DNA of 64,000 nt from Rheinheimera sp. MM224 (lineage in GTDB: Bacteria; Pseudomonadota; Gammaproteobacteria; Enterobacterales; Alteromonadaceae). The position numbers were made by a program, and so were the translations under genes. The stretch is taken from positions 2,356,001 through 2,420,000 of the forward strand of contig NZ_OX352320.1 in NCBI RefSeq assembly GCF_947090785.1, read 5' to 3'. This document shows, in pieces, positions 1 through 7,805 of this stretch; within the stretch, counting starts at the first letter, position 1; each line of letters starts with the position of its first letter. Below the pieces are notes generated by a model. That model made no database searches and had not been told where the DNA came from. It was given only the letters and a program-made list of their open reading frames with translations.

Positions 1-1635
1 ACTATCGAAACTCGCCCTGGTTCTATCGTTAAAGGAACCATCGTTGCTATCCATAAAGACGTAGTACTGGTTGACGCCGGTCTGAAATCTGAAGCAGCAA
101 TCCCGGTTGAACAATTCAAAAACCTGGCTGGCGAGATTGAAGTGAGCGTTGGTGACATCATCGACGTAGCTCTGGACGCGGTAGAAGACGGTTTCGGTGA
201 AACCTTATTATCTCGTGAAAAAGCTAAACGCCATGAATCCTGGGTTCGCCTGGAAAAAGCTTGTGAAGATAAAGTTACTGTTATCGGTATCATCACTGGC
301 AAAGTTAAAGGCGGTTTCACTGTCGAAGTCGATGGTATCCGTGCATTCCTGCCTGGTTCATTAGTTGACGTGCGTCCGGTACGTGACACATTACACTTAG
401 AACACAAAGAACTTGAGTTCAAAGTAATCAAATTGGATCAGAAGCGTAACAACGTGGTTGTATCACGTCGTGCTGTGATCGAATCTGAAAGCAGTGCTGA
501 GCGCGATACACTGTTACAAAACTTAGAAGAAGGCATGGAAGTTAAAGGTATCGTTAAGAACCTGACTGACTACGGTGCATTCGTAGATTTAGGTGGCGTT
601 GACGGTTTACTGCACATCACTGACATGGCTTGGAAACGTGTTAAACACCCAAGCGAAATCGTCAATGTTGGCGACGAAATCCCAGTTAAGGTTCTGAAGT
701 TTGACCGTGAGAAACAACGTGTTTCTTTAGGTCTGAAGCAAATGGGTGAAGATCCATGGGCCGCTATCGCTTCACGTTACCCAGAAGGTGCTCGCATCAC
801 TGGTCGCGTAACTAACCTGACTGATTACGGCTGCTTCGTAGAAATCGAAGAAGGCGTTGAAGGTTTAGTACACGTTTCAGAAATGGACTGGACTAACAAA
901 AACATCCACCCATCTAAAGTTGTTAACTTAGGTGATTCAGTGGAAGTTATGGTCCTGGAAATAGACGAAGAACGTCGTCGTATTTCTTTAGGTCTGAAAC
1001 AATGTAAAGCCAACCCATGGGAAGAGTTCGCTAAGGGCTTCAACAAGGGTGACCGCGTATCTGGTAAGATCAAGTCAATCACTGACTTCGGTATCTTCAT
1101 CGGTTTAGACGGTGGCATCGACGGTTTAGTACACCTGTCAGACATCAGCTGGAATTCAACTGGCGAAGACGCTGTACGTGAATTCAAGAAAGGCGACGAA
1201 GTACACGCAGTTGTGTTACAAGTTGACCCAGAGCGCGAGCGTATCTCTTTAGGCATCAAGCAATTAGACGAAGACCCGTTCAACGGCTACCTTGCTGATA
1301 ACAAAAAAGGTGCTATCGTTAAAGGCAACGTAACTGCAGTTGACGCGAAAGGCGCTACTGTAATGCTGGAAGGTGGTGTTGAAGGTTACGTTCGCGTATC
1401 TGACATCGCTCGTGAGCGTATCGAAGACGCTACTACAGTATTAAAAGTTGGTGAAGAAGTAGAAGCTCGCCTGATGGGTGTTGATCGCAAAAACCGCGTA
1501 ATCAGCCTGTCAATCAAAGCGAAATTCGAAGCTGAAGAAAAAGAAGCTATGGACACTATCAAAAAGCAGGATGATACTGATTTTGGTGGTAACGCTATGG
1601 CCGAAGCATTCAAAGCTGCTCAAAAAGCTGACTAA
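1..1635 (+). CDS. rpsA: 30S ribosomal protein S1 (5' end outside window)
   Basis: Ribosomal protein S1 binds mRNA on the 30S subunit and helps initiation on structured or weakly Shine-Dalgarno-bearing transcripts. The reading frame is open from base 1, starting at [10 protein letters not shown], so only about 14 N-terminal residues are missing compared with the 557-residue E. coli protein; 544 residues are present. Six S1/OB-fold repeats follow in order; the middle ones carry the repeated pattern LTDYGxFV...GLxHxxDxxW, and each ends in an [12 protein letters not shown] strand. The stop is followed by a hairpin and then ihfB, the usual order in gammaproteobacteria. Identification is certain; the start lies outside the window. 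Confidence 0.98.
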   Translation, partial: TIETRPGSIVKGTIVAIHKDVVLVDAGLKSEAAIPVEQFKNLAGEIEVSVGDIIDVALDAVEDGFGETLLSREKAKRHESWVRLEKACEDKVTVIGIITGKVKGGFTVEVDGIRAFLPGSLVDVRPVRDTLHLEHKELEFKVIKLDQKRNNVVVSRRAVIESESSAERDTLLQNLEEGMEVKGIVKNLTDYGAFVDLGGVDGLLHITDMAWKRVKHPSEIVNVGDEIPVKVLKFDREKQRVSLGLKQMGEDPWAAIASRYPEGARITGRVTNLTDYGCFVEIEEGVEGLVHVSEMDWTNKNIHPSKVVNLGDSVEVMVLEIDEERRRISLGLKQCKANPWEEFAKGFNKGDRVSGKIKSITDFGIFIGLDGGIDGLVHLSDISWNSTGEDAVREFKKGDEVHAVVLQVDPERERISLGIKQLDEDPFNGYLADNKKGAIVKGNVTAVDAKGATVMLEGGVEGYVRVSDIARERIEDATTVLKVGEEVEARLMGVDRKNRVISLSIKAKFEAEEKEAMDTIKKQDDTDFGGNAMAEAFKAAQKAD

Positions 1636-1649
1636 TTGATGCTTGTATA

Positions 1650-1679
1650 GAAGGGCTGGAGCATTTGCTCCGGTCCTTC
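1650..1679 (+). terminator. Hairpin after rpsA
   Basis: A stem-loop with nested arms GAAGG/CCTTC and GGAGC/GCTCC lies between rpsA and ihfB. It lacks a clear T-run, so it may be a weak terminator or an mRNA-processing hairpin that separates the abundant rpsA message from ihfB. Confidence 0.5.
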
Positions 1680-1704
1680 ATTCTACTGATACAGCGGAGG
1701 GTCC

Positions 1705-1989
1705 ATGACCAAATCTGAATTGATCGAAAAACTGTCTACTGATTTTTCTCATGTCCAGGTGAAAGACATCGAATCTTCAGTCAAAGAAATTCTGGAACAA
1801 ATGGCCACCTCACTGGCGAATAACGAGCGTATCGAAATTCGTGGTTTTGGTAGTTTTTCTCTGCATTACCGCGCACCTCGTGTAGGTCGCAATCCAAAAA
1901 CCGGCGATAAAGTGGAATTAGATGGCAAATACGTGCCTCATTTCAAACCGGGTAAAGAATTACGTGACCGGGTGAAAACTAACACCTGA
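1705..1989 (+). CDS. ihfB: Integration host factor subunit beta
   Basis: IHF-beta pairs with IHF-alpha to bend DNA in recombination, replication and transcription. The 94-residue length is normal for the family. The DNA-binding beta-arm region with the signature GFGSF...[17 protein letters not shown] is at residues about 46-72, ending in the [11 protein letters not shown] segment. The ATG has a strong GGAGG six bases upstream. It follows rpsA as in E. coli and precedes lapAB. Confidence 0.97.
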   Translation: MTKSELIEKLSTDFSHVQVKDIESSVKEILEQMATSLANNERIEIRGFGSFSLHYRAPRVGRNPKTGDKVELDGKYVPHFKPGKELRDRVKTNT

Positions 1990-2024
1990 TCTCTTTTCAG
2001 CTAAAAAACGGGGTTGACGGAGTT

Positions 2025-2267
2025 TTGACCAGATTTTTTTATGTTGTTTTTATTATTGCCCTGATTATTTTCGGGCTTATTCTGGGTTCCCTCAATCAGC
2101 AAGTTGCTGAATTTAATTATCTTATTGCAAAAACAGAACTCAGAGTGGTGAATATCGCCGCTCTGTTTTTAGTCTCTGGTTTTCTGCTTGGCCTGAGTGT
2201 GTCTATGGCCTTTATTCTGAAGGCAAAAACCAAAGGTTGGTTTGCTAAATCTTCAGATAAAACCTGA
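2025..2267 (+). CDS. lapA: LapA, lipopolysaccharide assembly protein A (DUF1049)
   Basis: A small inner-membrane protein of 80 residues with two hydrophobic segments (about residues 5-25 and 42-65), matching the LapA/YciS family, which partners with LapB in controlling LPS synthesis. The start is TTG with GGAG a few bases upstream; no ATG is available at a sensible position. The gene sits six bases before lapB, so they are surely co-transcribed. Confidence 0.9.
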   Translation: MTRFFYVVFIIALIIFGLILGSLNQQVAEFNYLIAKTELRVVNIAALFLVSGFLLGLSVSMAFILKAKTKGWFAKSSDKT

Positions 2268-2272
2268 TCCCT

Positions 2273-3403
2273 ATGCTGGAACTGTTATTTCTGTTACTTC
2301 CTGTCGCCGCCGCTTACGGCTGGTTTATGGGCCGCAACAGCGAAAAACAAAAAGAGCTTAAGGGCCGGGCTTCTGTCACCAAAAACTTATCCTCTGGCTT
2401 AAATTTCCTGTTAACTGATCAGGAAGACAAAGCTATTGAGCAATTACTGCAATTGCTTGATGTCGAAGCCGCTACTATTGATACCTACCTGGCATTAGCA
2501 AACCTGTTCCGTCGCCGTGGTGACTGGGATAAAGCCATTCGTATCCATGAAAAATTACATCAGTTAAAACTGCCGAAACAGCAGGCCCAAAAAATACAGT
2601 TTGAGCTGGCCAAAGATTACTTTAGTGCGGGTTTATACGATAGAGCAGAGCCTTTATTAAGCGCTCTGGTGCAGGCTGAAAGTATTCGGGAAGCTGTTTT
2701 AAAACAGCTATTTAGCTTATTTACTGCCACTCACGAATGGCAAAAAGCCATGGATTTCCGTGCTGTAGTAGAACAGACAGATTCCCGTTCCTTACGTATT
2801 GGTGTGGCGAATTTTAGCTGTGAAGCCTGGCGCAAAGAACCAGCGCCAAGCGATGCGTATCGCCAGTTGATCCAACGTTATCCGGTATCCTTGCGGCCTA
2901 AATACGAACTGGCAAAAAAGCTGATTGCCGAAGAAGAATTTACCGAAGCGCGTGAGCTGTTGCTGGCCATACTGCAACAACGGCCACAATGGGCTGCAGA
3001 GTTATTGCCTTTAGTGCAGCAAACAACGCCAGAACCAGCAGAGTGGCAGACACTTCTGATGGAACTGAGCCGCAAACACAAAAACATCAGCGCTATAGCA
3101 GAGCTGGCACAATTTTATGCGCAGGGCGAGAACCTGCAACAAGCTGAAAATTTGCTGACAGATAAATTGAAGCAGCAGCCGAATATCCGCTTATTCTTAA
3201 AATTTATTCAAATCAGACGGTTGCAAGACCCGTCTGAGCCACATCTGGCTGAAATAGAACAAATGTTACAGGCTTATCTGGATACCAAAGTACTGTATCA
3301 TTGCCGCAATTGTGGTTTTAAAACCAAACAACCTTATTGGCTCTGTCCGTCTTGCCAGCAGTGGGAAACAGTAGAGCCAATGACCGGCATAGACGGTCGC
3401 TGA
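2273..3403 (+). CDS. lapB: LapB, TPR regulator of LPS synthesis
   Basis: LapB (YciM) is an inner-membrane-anchored cytoplasmic protein that works with FtsH to adjust LpxC turnover. The 376 residues show an N-terminal membrane anchor (about 1-17), a run of TPR helices (about 65-340), and a C-terminal rubredoxin-like metal site with two CxxC pairs, CRNC and CPSC (about 342-362). Length and domain order match the family. It follows lapA and precedes pyrF, the standard neighbourhood. Confidence 0.95.
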   Translation: MLELLFLLLPVAAAYGWFMGRNSEKQKELKGRASVTKNLSSGLNFLLTDQEDKAIEQLLQLLDVEAATIDTYLALANLFRRRGDWDKAIRIHEKLHQLKLPKQQAQKIQFELAKDYFSAGLYDRAEPLLSALVQAESIREAVLKQLFSLFTATHEWQKAMDFRAVVEQTDSRSLRIGVANFSCEAWRKEPAPSDAYRQLIQRYPVSLRPKYELAKKLIAEEEFTEARELLLAILQQRPQWAAELLPLVQQTTPEPAEWQTLLMELSRKHKNISAIAELAQFYAQGENLQQAENLLTDKLKQQPNIRLFLKFIQIRRLQDPSEPHLAEIEQMLQAYLDTKVLYHCRNCGFKTKQPYWLCPSCQQWETVEPMTGIDGR

Positions 3404-3424
3404 TCTGACAAAGAAGAGAACGTG

Positions 3425-4132
3425 ATGAATAACACCAGTCCTATAGTGGTCGCATTAGACTTTGAACAAAAATCCGCAGCACTGAATTTAGTCAGCCAAC
3501 TTGACCCGGCTTTATGTCGATTAAAAGTTGGCAAAGAGATGTTTACTCACTTTGGCCCGGACTTTGTCAAAGAGCTGCATCAGCGCAAGTTTGACGTGTT
3601 TTTAGACCTGAAATTTCACGATATTCCAAATACAGTGGCTAAGGCCGTGAAAGCCTCTGCAGATTTAGGCGTATGGATGGTGAACGTACATGCATCTGGC
3701 GGCAGTCGTATGATGATTGCAGCCCGTGAAGCCTTAGAAAGCTTCGGCAAAGAAAAACCGCTGCTGATTGCTGTCACAGTATTGACCAGTATGGAGCAAA
3801 GTGATTTAGTGGAGCTGGGTATTAATTTAACGCCACAACAGCAGGTACTGAGACTGGCAGGGCTGGTTGATAAGTCCGGACTGGATGGCGTGGTTTGTTC
3901 TGCACAAGAAGCTGTTGAATTAAAACAGCAATTTGGTAAAGAATTCTGCTTAGTAACCCCGGGGATCCGACCATCTTTTGCCACTGCTGATGATCAAAAA
4001 AGGGTGATGACTCCAGCTGATGCATTAAAGGCTGGTGTAGACTATATGGTGATAGGGCGCCCAATTACCAAAGCTGCCGATCCGTTATCCGCTTTACAAC
4101 AAATCTATCGGGAGATTTACCCCGCGCATTAA
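3425..4132 (+). CDS. pyrF: Orotidine 5'-phosphate decarboxylase
   Basis: Catalyses OMP to UMP, the last step of de novo UMP synthesis. The 235-residue protein has the catalytic signature [11 protein letters not shown] (about residues 60-70) with the Asp-Lys-Asp charge array, and the phosphate-binding VTPGIRP and GRPI segments near the C-terminus. The ATG at 3425 is chosen over the GTG immediately before it because it fits better with the upstream purine-rich AGAAGAGAA. Single-domain, normal length. Confidence 0.96.
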   Translation: MNNTSPIVVALDFEQKSAALNLVSQLDPALCRLKVGKEMFTHFGPDFVKELHQRKFDVFLDLKFHDIPNTVAKAVKASADLGVWMVNVHASGGSRMMIAAREALESFGKEKPLLIAVTVLTSMEQSDLVELGINLTPQQQVLRLAGLVDKSGLDGVVCSAQEAVELKQQFGKEFCLVTPGIRPSFATADDQKRVMTPADALKAGVDYMVIGRPITKAADPLSALQQIYREIYPAH

Positions 4133-4150
4133 GAAAAAAGGAGCTTTTAT

Positions 4151-5872
4151 TTGGATGCAGTGAATTTAACAATCCTGGTTGCAGGGGCTCTGTTTTTCTC
4201 CAGTATCGTTGCTACTCTGATCTCAGCGCGCTTAGGTGCGCCTTTATTATTAATTTTCCTTGTCATTGGCATGCTGGCCGGTGAAGACGGTTTGCTGGGC
4301 ATCAAGTTCGGCAATCCTGATGTCGCTCTGCTGATTGGCTCTATAGCTCTTGTGATCATCCTGTTTGATGGTGGTATGCGTACTCATCCGGACAGGGTTA
4401 GGGTAGTCTTAGCGCCAGCAGCGGTATTGGCCACTTTAGGTGTAGTACTGACGTGCGGCATTTTAGGTGTCGCAGCCTCTTATCTGTTTAATTTGACCTT
4501 GCTTGAAGGCTTATTGTTGGGCGCTATATTGAGCTCAACTGACGCCGCAGCTGTATTTTCTATCTTCCAGTCAGCCGGCTTAAACATTAAAGAGCGGGTG
4601 GCATCCACATTGGAAATAGAGTCGGGTAGTAACGACCCTATGGCCGTGATGTTGACCTTTACATTGGTTGGCGTTTTAGCGGGCCAAAGTGAATTGAACT
4701 GGTCTTTGTCGACCGTATTCTTTCAGCAGGCTGTAGTGGGCGCAGCAGTAGGTTATGGAGCAGGGCGCTTCTTTGTTTTGCTCTGCCGTAAACTACCATT
4801 AAGCGCAGCATTTTTTCCTTTGTTGGCCGTCTCATATGCACTGCTGATTTATGGCTTAACTAACCAATTTGGTGGCAGCGGCTTTCTGGCCGTGTATTTG
4901 ATGGGCTTTTTAATAGGCAACGCCCGTTTACCCCAAATTCAGCAGATTTTACGTATGCACGATGGTTTAGCCTGGCTCAGTCAAATCATTATGTTTTTGA
5001 TGCTTGGTTTACTGGTTACGCCAAGTAAACTGATGGAATATGCAATTCCTGCGCTGATATTGGCGTTGGTGATGATCTTTATAGCCCGGCCTATAGCTGT
5101 GTTTTTAAGCCTGGTGCCTTTTCATTTTCCAAAGAAAGATCAGGTATTTATCAGCTGGGTAGGGCTACGAGGCGCAGTGCCTATTATTCTGGCGTTATTC
5201 CCATGGTTAGCTGGCGTGCCGAATAAAGACTTGTACTTTAACGTCGCGTTTTTCGTTGTGATTGTGTCCTTGCTCATTCAAGGCTGGTCTATAGCGCCGG
5301 TAGCACGCTGGCTAAAACTTGAAGTACCACCAGAGCCAGGCCCGGATCACTCCATGACGCTCGACAGTGTTGCCAGTAATGATTTGCTGCAGGTGTTGTC
5401 CTTTAAAGTTGGCAAAGGTTCACCTATTGTAGACAGCGACTGGCAGCAACTGAATATGTCGCCGGATGTCAGCTACTTAGGTGTGCTGCGTAAAGGCGAA
5501 TGGATCAAAGCCGAACAAAGCCCAAGCTTTCAACTGAACGATATGCTGCTGGTATTAAGCAAAGCCAAAGATGTAAAAGCAGTCAGTGACAAAGTGTCCA
5601 CCAGCGCTGAGCAAACCTCGTTGGATAAACTGGACTTCTTCGGTGACTTCGTATTAAACGGCGAAATCACCTTAAACGAGCTGGATGCTTTCTACAGCAT
5701 TAAATTTGCTGAAGACCAGGACCCAACCCAAAGCCTGTCCGAATACATCACAGAGAAATTCCACAGACGTGTAGTGGTTGGCGACCAGGTGCAGCTAGAC
5801 CAGTTAGTGCTAACAGTGCGTCAAATAGACGACCACGACCAAATACTGCAAGTGGGTATTAAGTCGGCCTAA
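4151..5872 (+). CDS. cvrA: NhaP2/CvrA-type K+(Na+)/H+ antiporter
   Basis: A 573-residue CPA1 antiporter that exchanges cytoplasmic K+ or Na+ for protons across the inner membrane. About twelve hydrophobic segments occupy residues 5-390, with the family signature SSTDAAAVFS at about 129-138 and ESGSNDPMA with the transport aspartates at about 157-165. The C-terminal third contains a TrkA-C-like and a CorC/HlyC-like regulatory region. The start is TTG at 4151, preceded by AAGGAG with seven-base spacing; the N-terminus then aligns with E. coli CvrA. It lies directly beside the prophage. Confidence 0.9.
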   Translation: MDAVNLTILVAGALFFSSIVATLISARLGAPLLLIFLVIGMLAGEDGLLGIKFGNPDVALLIGSIALVIILFDGGMRTHPDRVRVVLAPAAVLATLGVVLTCGILGVAASYLFNLTLLEGLLLGAILSSTDAAAVFSIFQSAGLNIKERVASTLEIESGSNDPMAVMLTFTLVGVLAGQSELNWSLSTVFFQQAVVGAAVGYGAGRFFVLLCRKLPLSAAFFPLLAVSYALLIYGLTNQFGGSGFLAVYLMGFLIGNARLPQIQQILRMHDGLAWLSQIIMFLMLGLLVTPSKLMEYAIPALILALVMIFIARPIAVFLSLVPFHFPKKDQVFISWVGLRGAVPIILALFPWLAGVPNKDLYFNVAFFVVIVSLLIQGWSIAPVARWLKLEVPPEPGPDHSMTLDSVASNDLLQVLSFKVGKGSPIVDSDWQQLNMSPDVSYLGVLRKGEWIKAEQSPSFQLNDMLLVLSKAKDVKAVSDKVSTSAEQTSLDKLDFFGDFVLNGEITLNELDAFYSIKFAEDQDPTQSLSEYITEKFHRRVVVGDQVQLDQLVLTVRQIDDHDQILQVGIKSA

Positions 5873-5883
5873 TCTACAGAAAT

Positions 5884-5928
5884 AAGCCTTATGCCGGATA
5901 AATGGATTAAATCAGGTATAAGGCTTTT
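5884..5928 (+). terminator. Terminator-like hairpin after cvrA
   Basis: Perfect 8-bp arms AAGCCTTA and TAAGGCTT, with an inner CC/GG extension, followed by TT. The loop is long, so this is a probable rather than textbook terminator. Confidence 0.5.
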
Positions 5929-5974
5929 GATGCTGTTTGAAGGTCTGGATTACGGGAGCAGGTTAAGTTGGTAA

Positions 5975-6002
5975 ACTAAACATAATTGAATAAAAAGCGG
6001 GC
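5975..6002. other. Candidate degenerate left Xer site (attL)
   Basis: ACTAAACATAA (5975-5985) matches 9 of 11 bases of the XerD arm ATTTAACATAA, in the same orientation as the clear site at 15796. The matching XerC arm is not recognisable and overlaps the terminator hairpin of the DUF2971 gene. This is the best candidate seen for the left junction, but weak. Confidence 0.3.
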
Positions 6003-6015
6003 AACAAAGGCCCGC
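5997..6015 (-). terminator. Intrinsic terminator of the DUF3653-DUF2971 pair
   Basis: On the - strand GCGGGC and GCCCGC pair across a 7-base loop, followed by TTTTT. It lies seven bases after the stop of the DUF2971 gene. Confidence 0.85.
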
Positions 6016-6022
6016 ATAATAA

Positions 6023-6784
6023 TTAAATAGCTTCTGCTGTTAATTTCCAAGATTGACTATCAATATACATTCTAAAGAATTCGATGTTAGGGTATCTATG
6101 TGAATATCCAAACATCGCGTCTTCTAGATCGCATCTAGCACCGAAATAAACTTCCTTAATATTTGCTTCTTCATTTAGATAATGAAGACCATTAATTTTA
6201 TTGCACTCTTTAAAAGCTCCATAAAGCTCAGGAGCCGCACTTAGCATAGGGTAAAGTGGTTTAACAACGCGCACTTCTTCCTCGTAAGCCCAAGATATAT
6301 GTTTAGTTAGGAAAAAATCTTTAAAAAGAACCTGTTTTGCGACGGTATTAGCATAGTTACTACCCAAAGAACGTTCAATTAAAGTTTCCAAGGAAGAAAC
6401 CTTAAGATCAAAGTTCTTAAGCTCTGGTTTACTATTCCTGTATATTACATCTCCACTGGAGACAGAAATAATGTTTCTTTCACGCGAACTTAAATAAGAT
6501 TGACTAACATCATAGCCAATAACTATTCCTTCATGTGAGGAACCATAGTGTGCCCACATCAACGGATTAGAGAATGAACGCGAAAGGGATAATATAACTA
6601 CCTGACTTTTTAATGATTGAATATTGAGCTGTAAGTCTCTGTCGTAATGATACTCTGGATGTATTGAATCAAACCACGAGAGCTCAAAAGGATCATTAAA
6701 ATATAATGGAACTCTAAAACCTAACAGTTTAGATTCAAGAGCTTTTATACCTGACTCAAACGAGTAGTATTTGTAAAGTATCAT
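6023..6784 (-). CDS. DUF2971 protein, prophage accessory gene
   Basis: A 253-residue cytoplasmic protein with the two DUF2971 landmarks: LMWAHYGSSHEG (about residues 74-85) and WAYEEEVRVV (about 165-174). The molecular function of this family is not established; members are often found in mobile elements, which suggests accessory or defence roles (inference). The ATG directly follows the TAA of the upstream gene, so translation is probably coupled. The gene is visibly more AT-rich than its neighbours, suggesting separate acquisition. It is the last gene of the prophage, followed by a strong terminator. Confidence 0.75.
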   Translation of the reverse strand: MILYKYYSFESGIKALESKLLGFRVPLYFNDPFELSWFDSIHPEYHYDRDLQLNIQSLKSQVVILSLSRSFSNPLMWAHYGSSHEGIVIGYDVSQSYLSSRERNIISVSSGDVIYRNSKPELKNFDLKVSSLETLIERSLGSNYANTVAKQVLFKDFFLTKHISWAYEEEVRVVKPLYPMLSAAPELYGAFKECNKINGLHYLNEEANIKEVYFGARCDLEDAMFGYSHRYPNIEFFRMYIDSQSWKLTAEAI

Positions 6785-7228
6785 TTAATTGCCTGTTAAC
6801 TCTTTAGTTAATCGATTTAAATAATCAACTGTATGCAAAAGCATCTTCATTTTAGGTTCTGAACGCATACTTTCAATTTGAGTTTTCAACTCCGAAACCT
6901 TTCTTTGAGACTGAGCAGCGGACCATTTAAAACGCCAGAGTAAGGCAACGTCACCAGAACTGCAACGACCATGCGGCGTATTTAACCAGCCTTCAGAATC
7001 AATATACATATTACGCCAAGCAGGGTGATAGGGTAGATAGCCTTTGCAGTGAACCTGTAAATAGCGGTGTGCTGTTGCATGGGGTTCACCGTCATACCAG
7101 CGGCGGCAAGTTCTTTCACAGACACCAAAGAATTTTGATGCCCGTTCATGTTTGTCATAGTTATAGCCGAAGGCTTGGTGGTAGAGTTCCTGAAAAGCCG
7201 TGAGTGGCTCAAACTTTCTTAGTTCCAT
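6785..7228 (-). CDS. DUF3653-like phage protein with HTH-like segment
   Basis: 147 residues. Residues 25-55 (ASKFFGVCERTCRRW...) read as a helix-turn-helix, and the region as a whole resembles the DUF3653 phage proteins found in Vibrio filamentous phages. It could be a small DNA-binding regulator or replication accessory; the function is not known. The C-terminal third is charged and helical. The ATG has AGGGAG about eight bases upstream. A 14-bp direct repeat and an inverted repeat lie in its upstream region, possible operator sites. It is followed without a gap by the DUF2971 gene. Confidence 0.7.
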   Translation of the reverse strand: MELRKFEPLTAFQELYHQAFGYNYDKHERASKFFGVCERTCRRWYDGEPHATAHRYLQVHCKGYLPYHPAWRNMYIDSEGWLNTPHGRCSSGDVALLWRFKWSAAQSQRKVSELKTQIESMRSEPKMKMLLHTVDYLNRLTKELTGN

Positions 7229-7257
7229 TACTGATACTCCCTAAAATCCATGAAGGG

Positions 7258-7375
7258 CGTGCAGTAAATAGGAAAATAAAATATTAACCTGAATAAATCG
7301 TTATAAATCAATGACATATAAATTTACCAAGTAAGTTATATCTAATAATATCAGGTATTTACGTGCAGTAAATAG
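7258..7375. repeat. 14-bp direct repeat upstream of the DUF3653 gene
   Basis: CGTGCAGTAAATAG occurs at 7258-7271 and 7362-7375, 104 bp apart. The second copy also begins an inverted repeat CGTGCA...TGCACG. Both lie upstream of the - strand gene starting at 7228, so they are candidate binding sites for its own product or the phage repressor. Confidence 0.6.
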
Positions 7376-7417
7376 TTAATTTTGCACGCTTGATAGTCCA
7401 AATAGGTCGAGTTAGTG

Positions 7418-7438
7418 ATTTACCCTTTAAGGGTAAAT
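7418..7438. other. Perfect palindrome/hairpin 1
   Basis: Arms ATTTACCCTT and AAGGGTAAAT (10 bp each) around a single central T. Could be an operator or part of the single-strand hairpin set of the phage origin. Confidence 0.7.
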
Positions 7439-7466
7439 TGTGGTGAGGGGCCGAAAGTGGGGTTTA

Positions 7467-7483
7467 CTCCGGATAGTCCGGAG
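7467..7483. other. Hairpin 2
   Basis: Arms CTCCGGA and TCCGGAG with a 3-base TAG loop; a very stable small hairpin on single-stranded phage DNA. Confidence 0.7.
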
Positions 7484-7514
7484 AGAGTTGGGATGTAATA
7501 GGACCCAACTTGAA

Positions 7515-7560
7515 ATCCAGCCCCACACAGCCGCCTGTGGCTGTCTGTGCGTGTCTGGAT
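7515..7560. other. Hairpin 3 (long, interrupted)
   Basis: Outer arms ATCCAG/CTGGAT and inner arms CAGCC/GGCTG (7528-7532, 7539-7543) nest with a 6-base loop; TTTT follows on the + strand. Resembles either a terminator reading + or a packaging/origin hairpin. Confidence 0.6.
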
Positions 7561-7693
7561 TTTTACAATTATCTCTTTTTTTCCAAAACTCTTTAAAAGC
7601 GGTTTTCAGGGCGCGGGCGGGTTCGTTTGTGGCTGGTAATCAGGCTAGCGCGGAACGGCTCTGGCAGAACGTTTAGATGGGTTGGCTTAGCAT

Positions 7694-7709
7694 GGGGCGC
7701 TAACGCCCC
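7694..7709. other. Hairpin 4
   Basis: GGGGCG and CGCCCC pair across a 4-base CTAA loop, with no T-run on either strand, so it is not an intrinsic terminator. It sits next to repeat array A. Confidence 0.65.
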
Positions 7710-7726
7710 CATACCCCTGTTGTTGT

Positions 7727-7805
7727 GTCACAGATTTGCTGCCTGGACGAGTCACAGATTTTAGATGCCGGCAGGTCACAGATGTGACTGCCTGGTCAGT
7801 CACAG
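7727..7805 (-). repeat. 24-bp repeat array A (4 units) after zot
   Basis: GTCACAG (CTGTGAC on the - strand) starts at 7727, 7751, 7775 and 7799, exactly 24 bp apart. After the core, three units carry a CCAGG or CCGGC motif at a fixed distance. The first unit begins one base after the zot stop codon. The same unit recurs at 13980-14082 and 14739-14792. Confidence 0.92.

Larger units (their letters stand above)
7229..7805. other. Phage intergenic region (probable origin/packaging region)
   Basis: 577 bp with no credible gene. It holds a 14-bp direct repeat (7258-7271 and 7362-7375), four hairpins (7418-7438, 7467-7483, 7515-7560, 7694-7709) and a four-unit 24-bp repeat array (7727-7805). Filamentous phages keep their replication origins and packaging hairpin in one intergenic region, and this is the only large one here, so that role is inferred. 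A 78-codon frame at 7440-7676 on + has no family resemblance and is not called. Confidence 0.6.

Noticed and set aside
5997..6024. GCGGGC...GCCCGCATAATAATTAAAT read as a dif site
   Set aside because: It would be inverted relative to the right-hand site and has no XerD arm; the GC arms are a normal terminator.
7440..7676. 78-codon frame on + in the phage intergenic region
   Set aside because: Opposite to all phage structural genes, no plausible family, and it crosses three hairpins.
7775..7788. CRP-type site (GTCACA-GA-TGTGAC)
   Set aside because: The arms point outward with 2-base spacing, unlike TGTGA-N6-TCACA; the half-sites belong to the 24-bp repeat.
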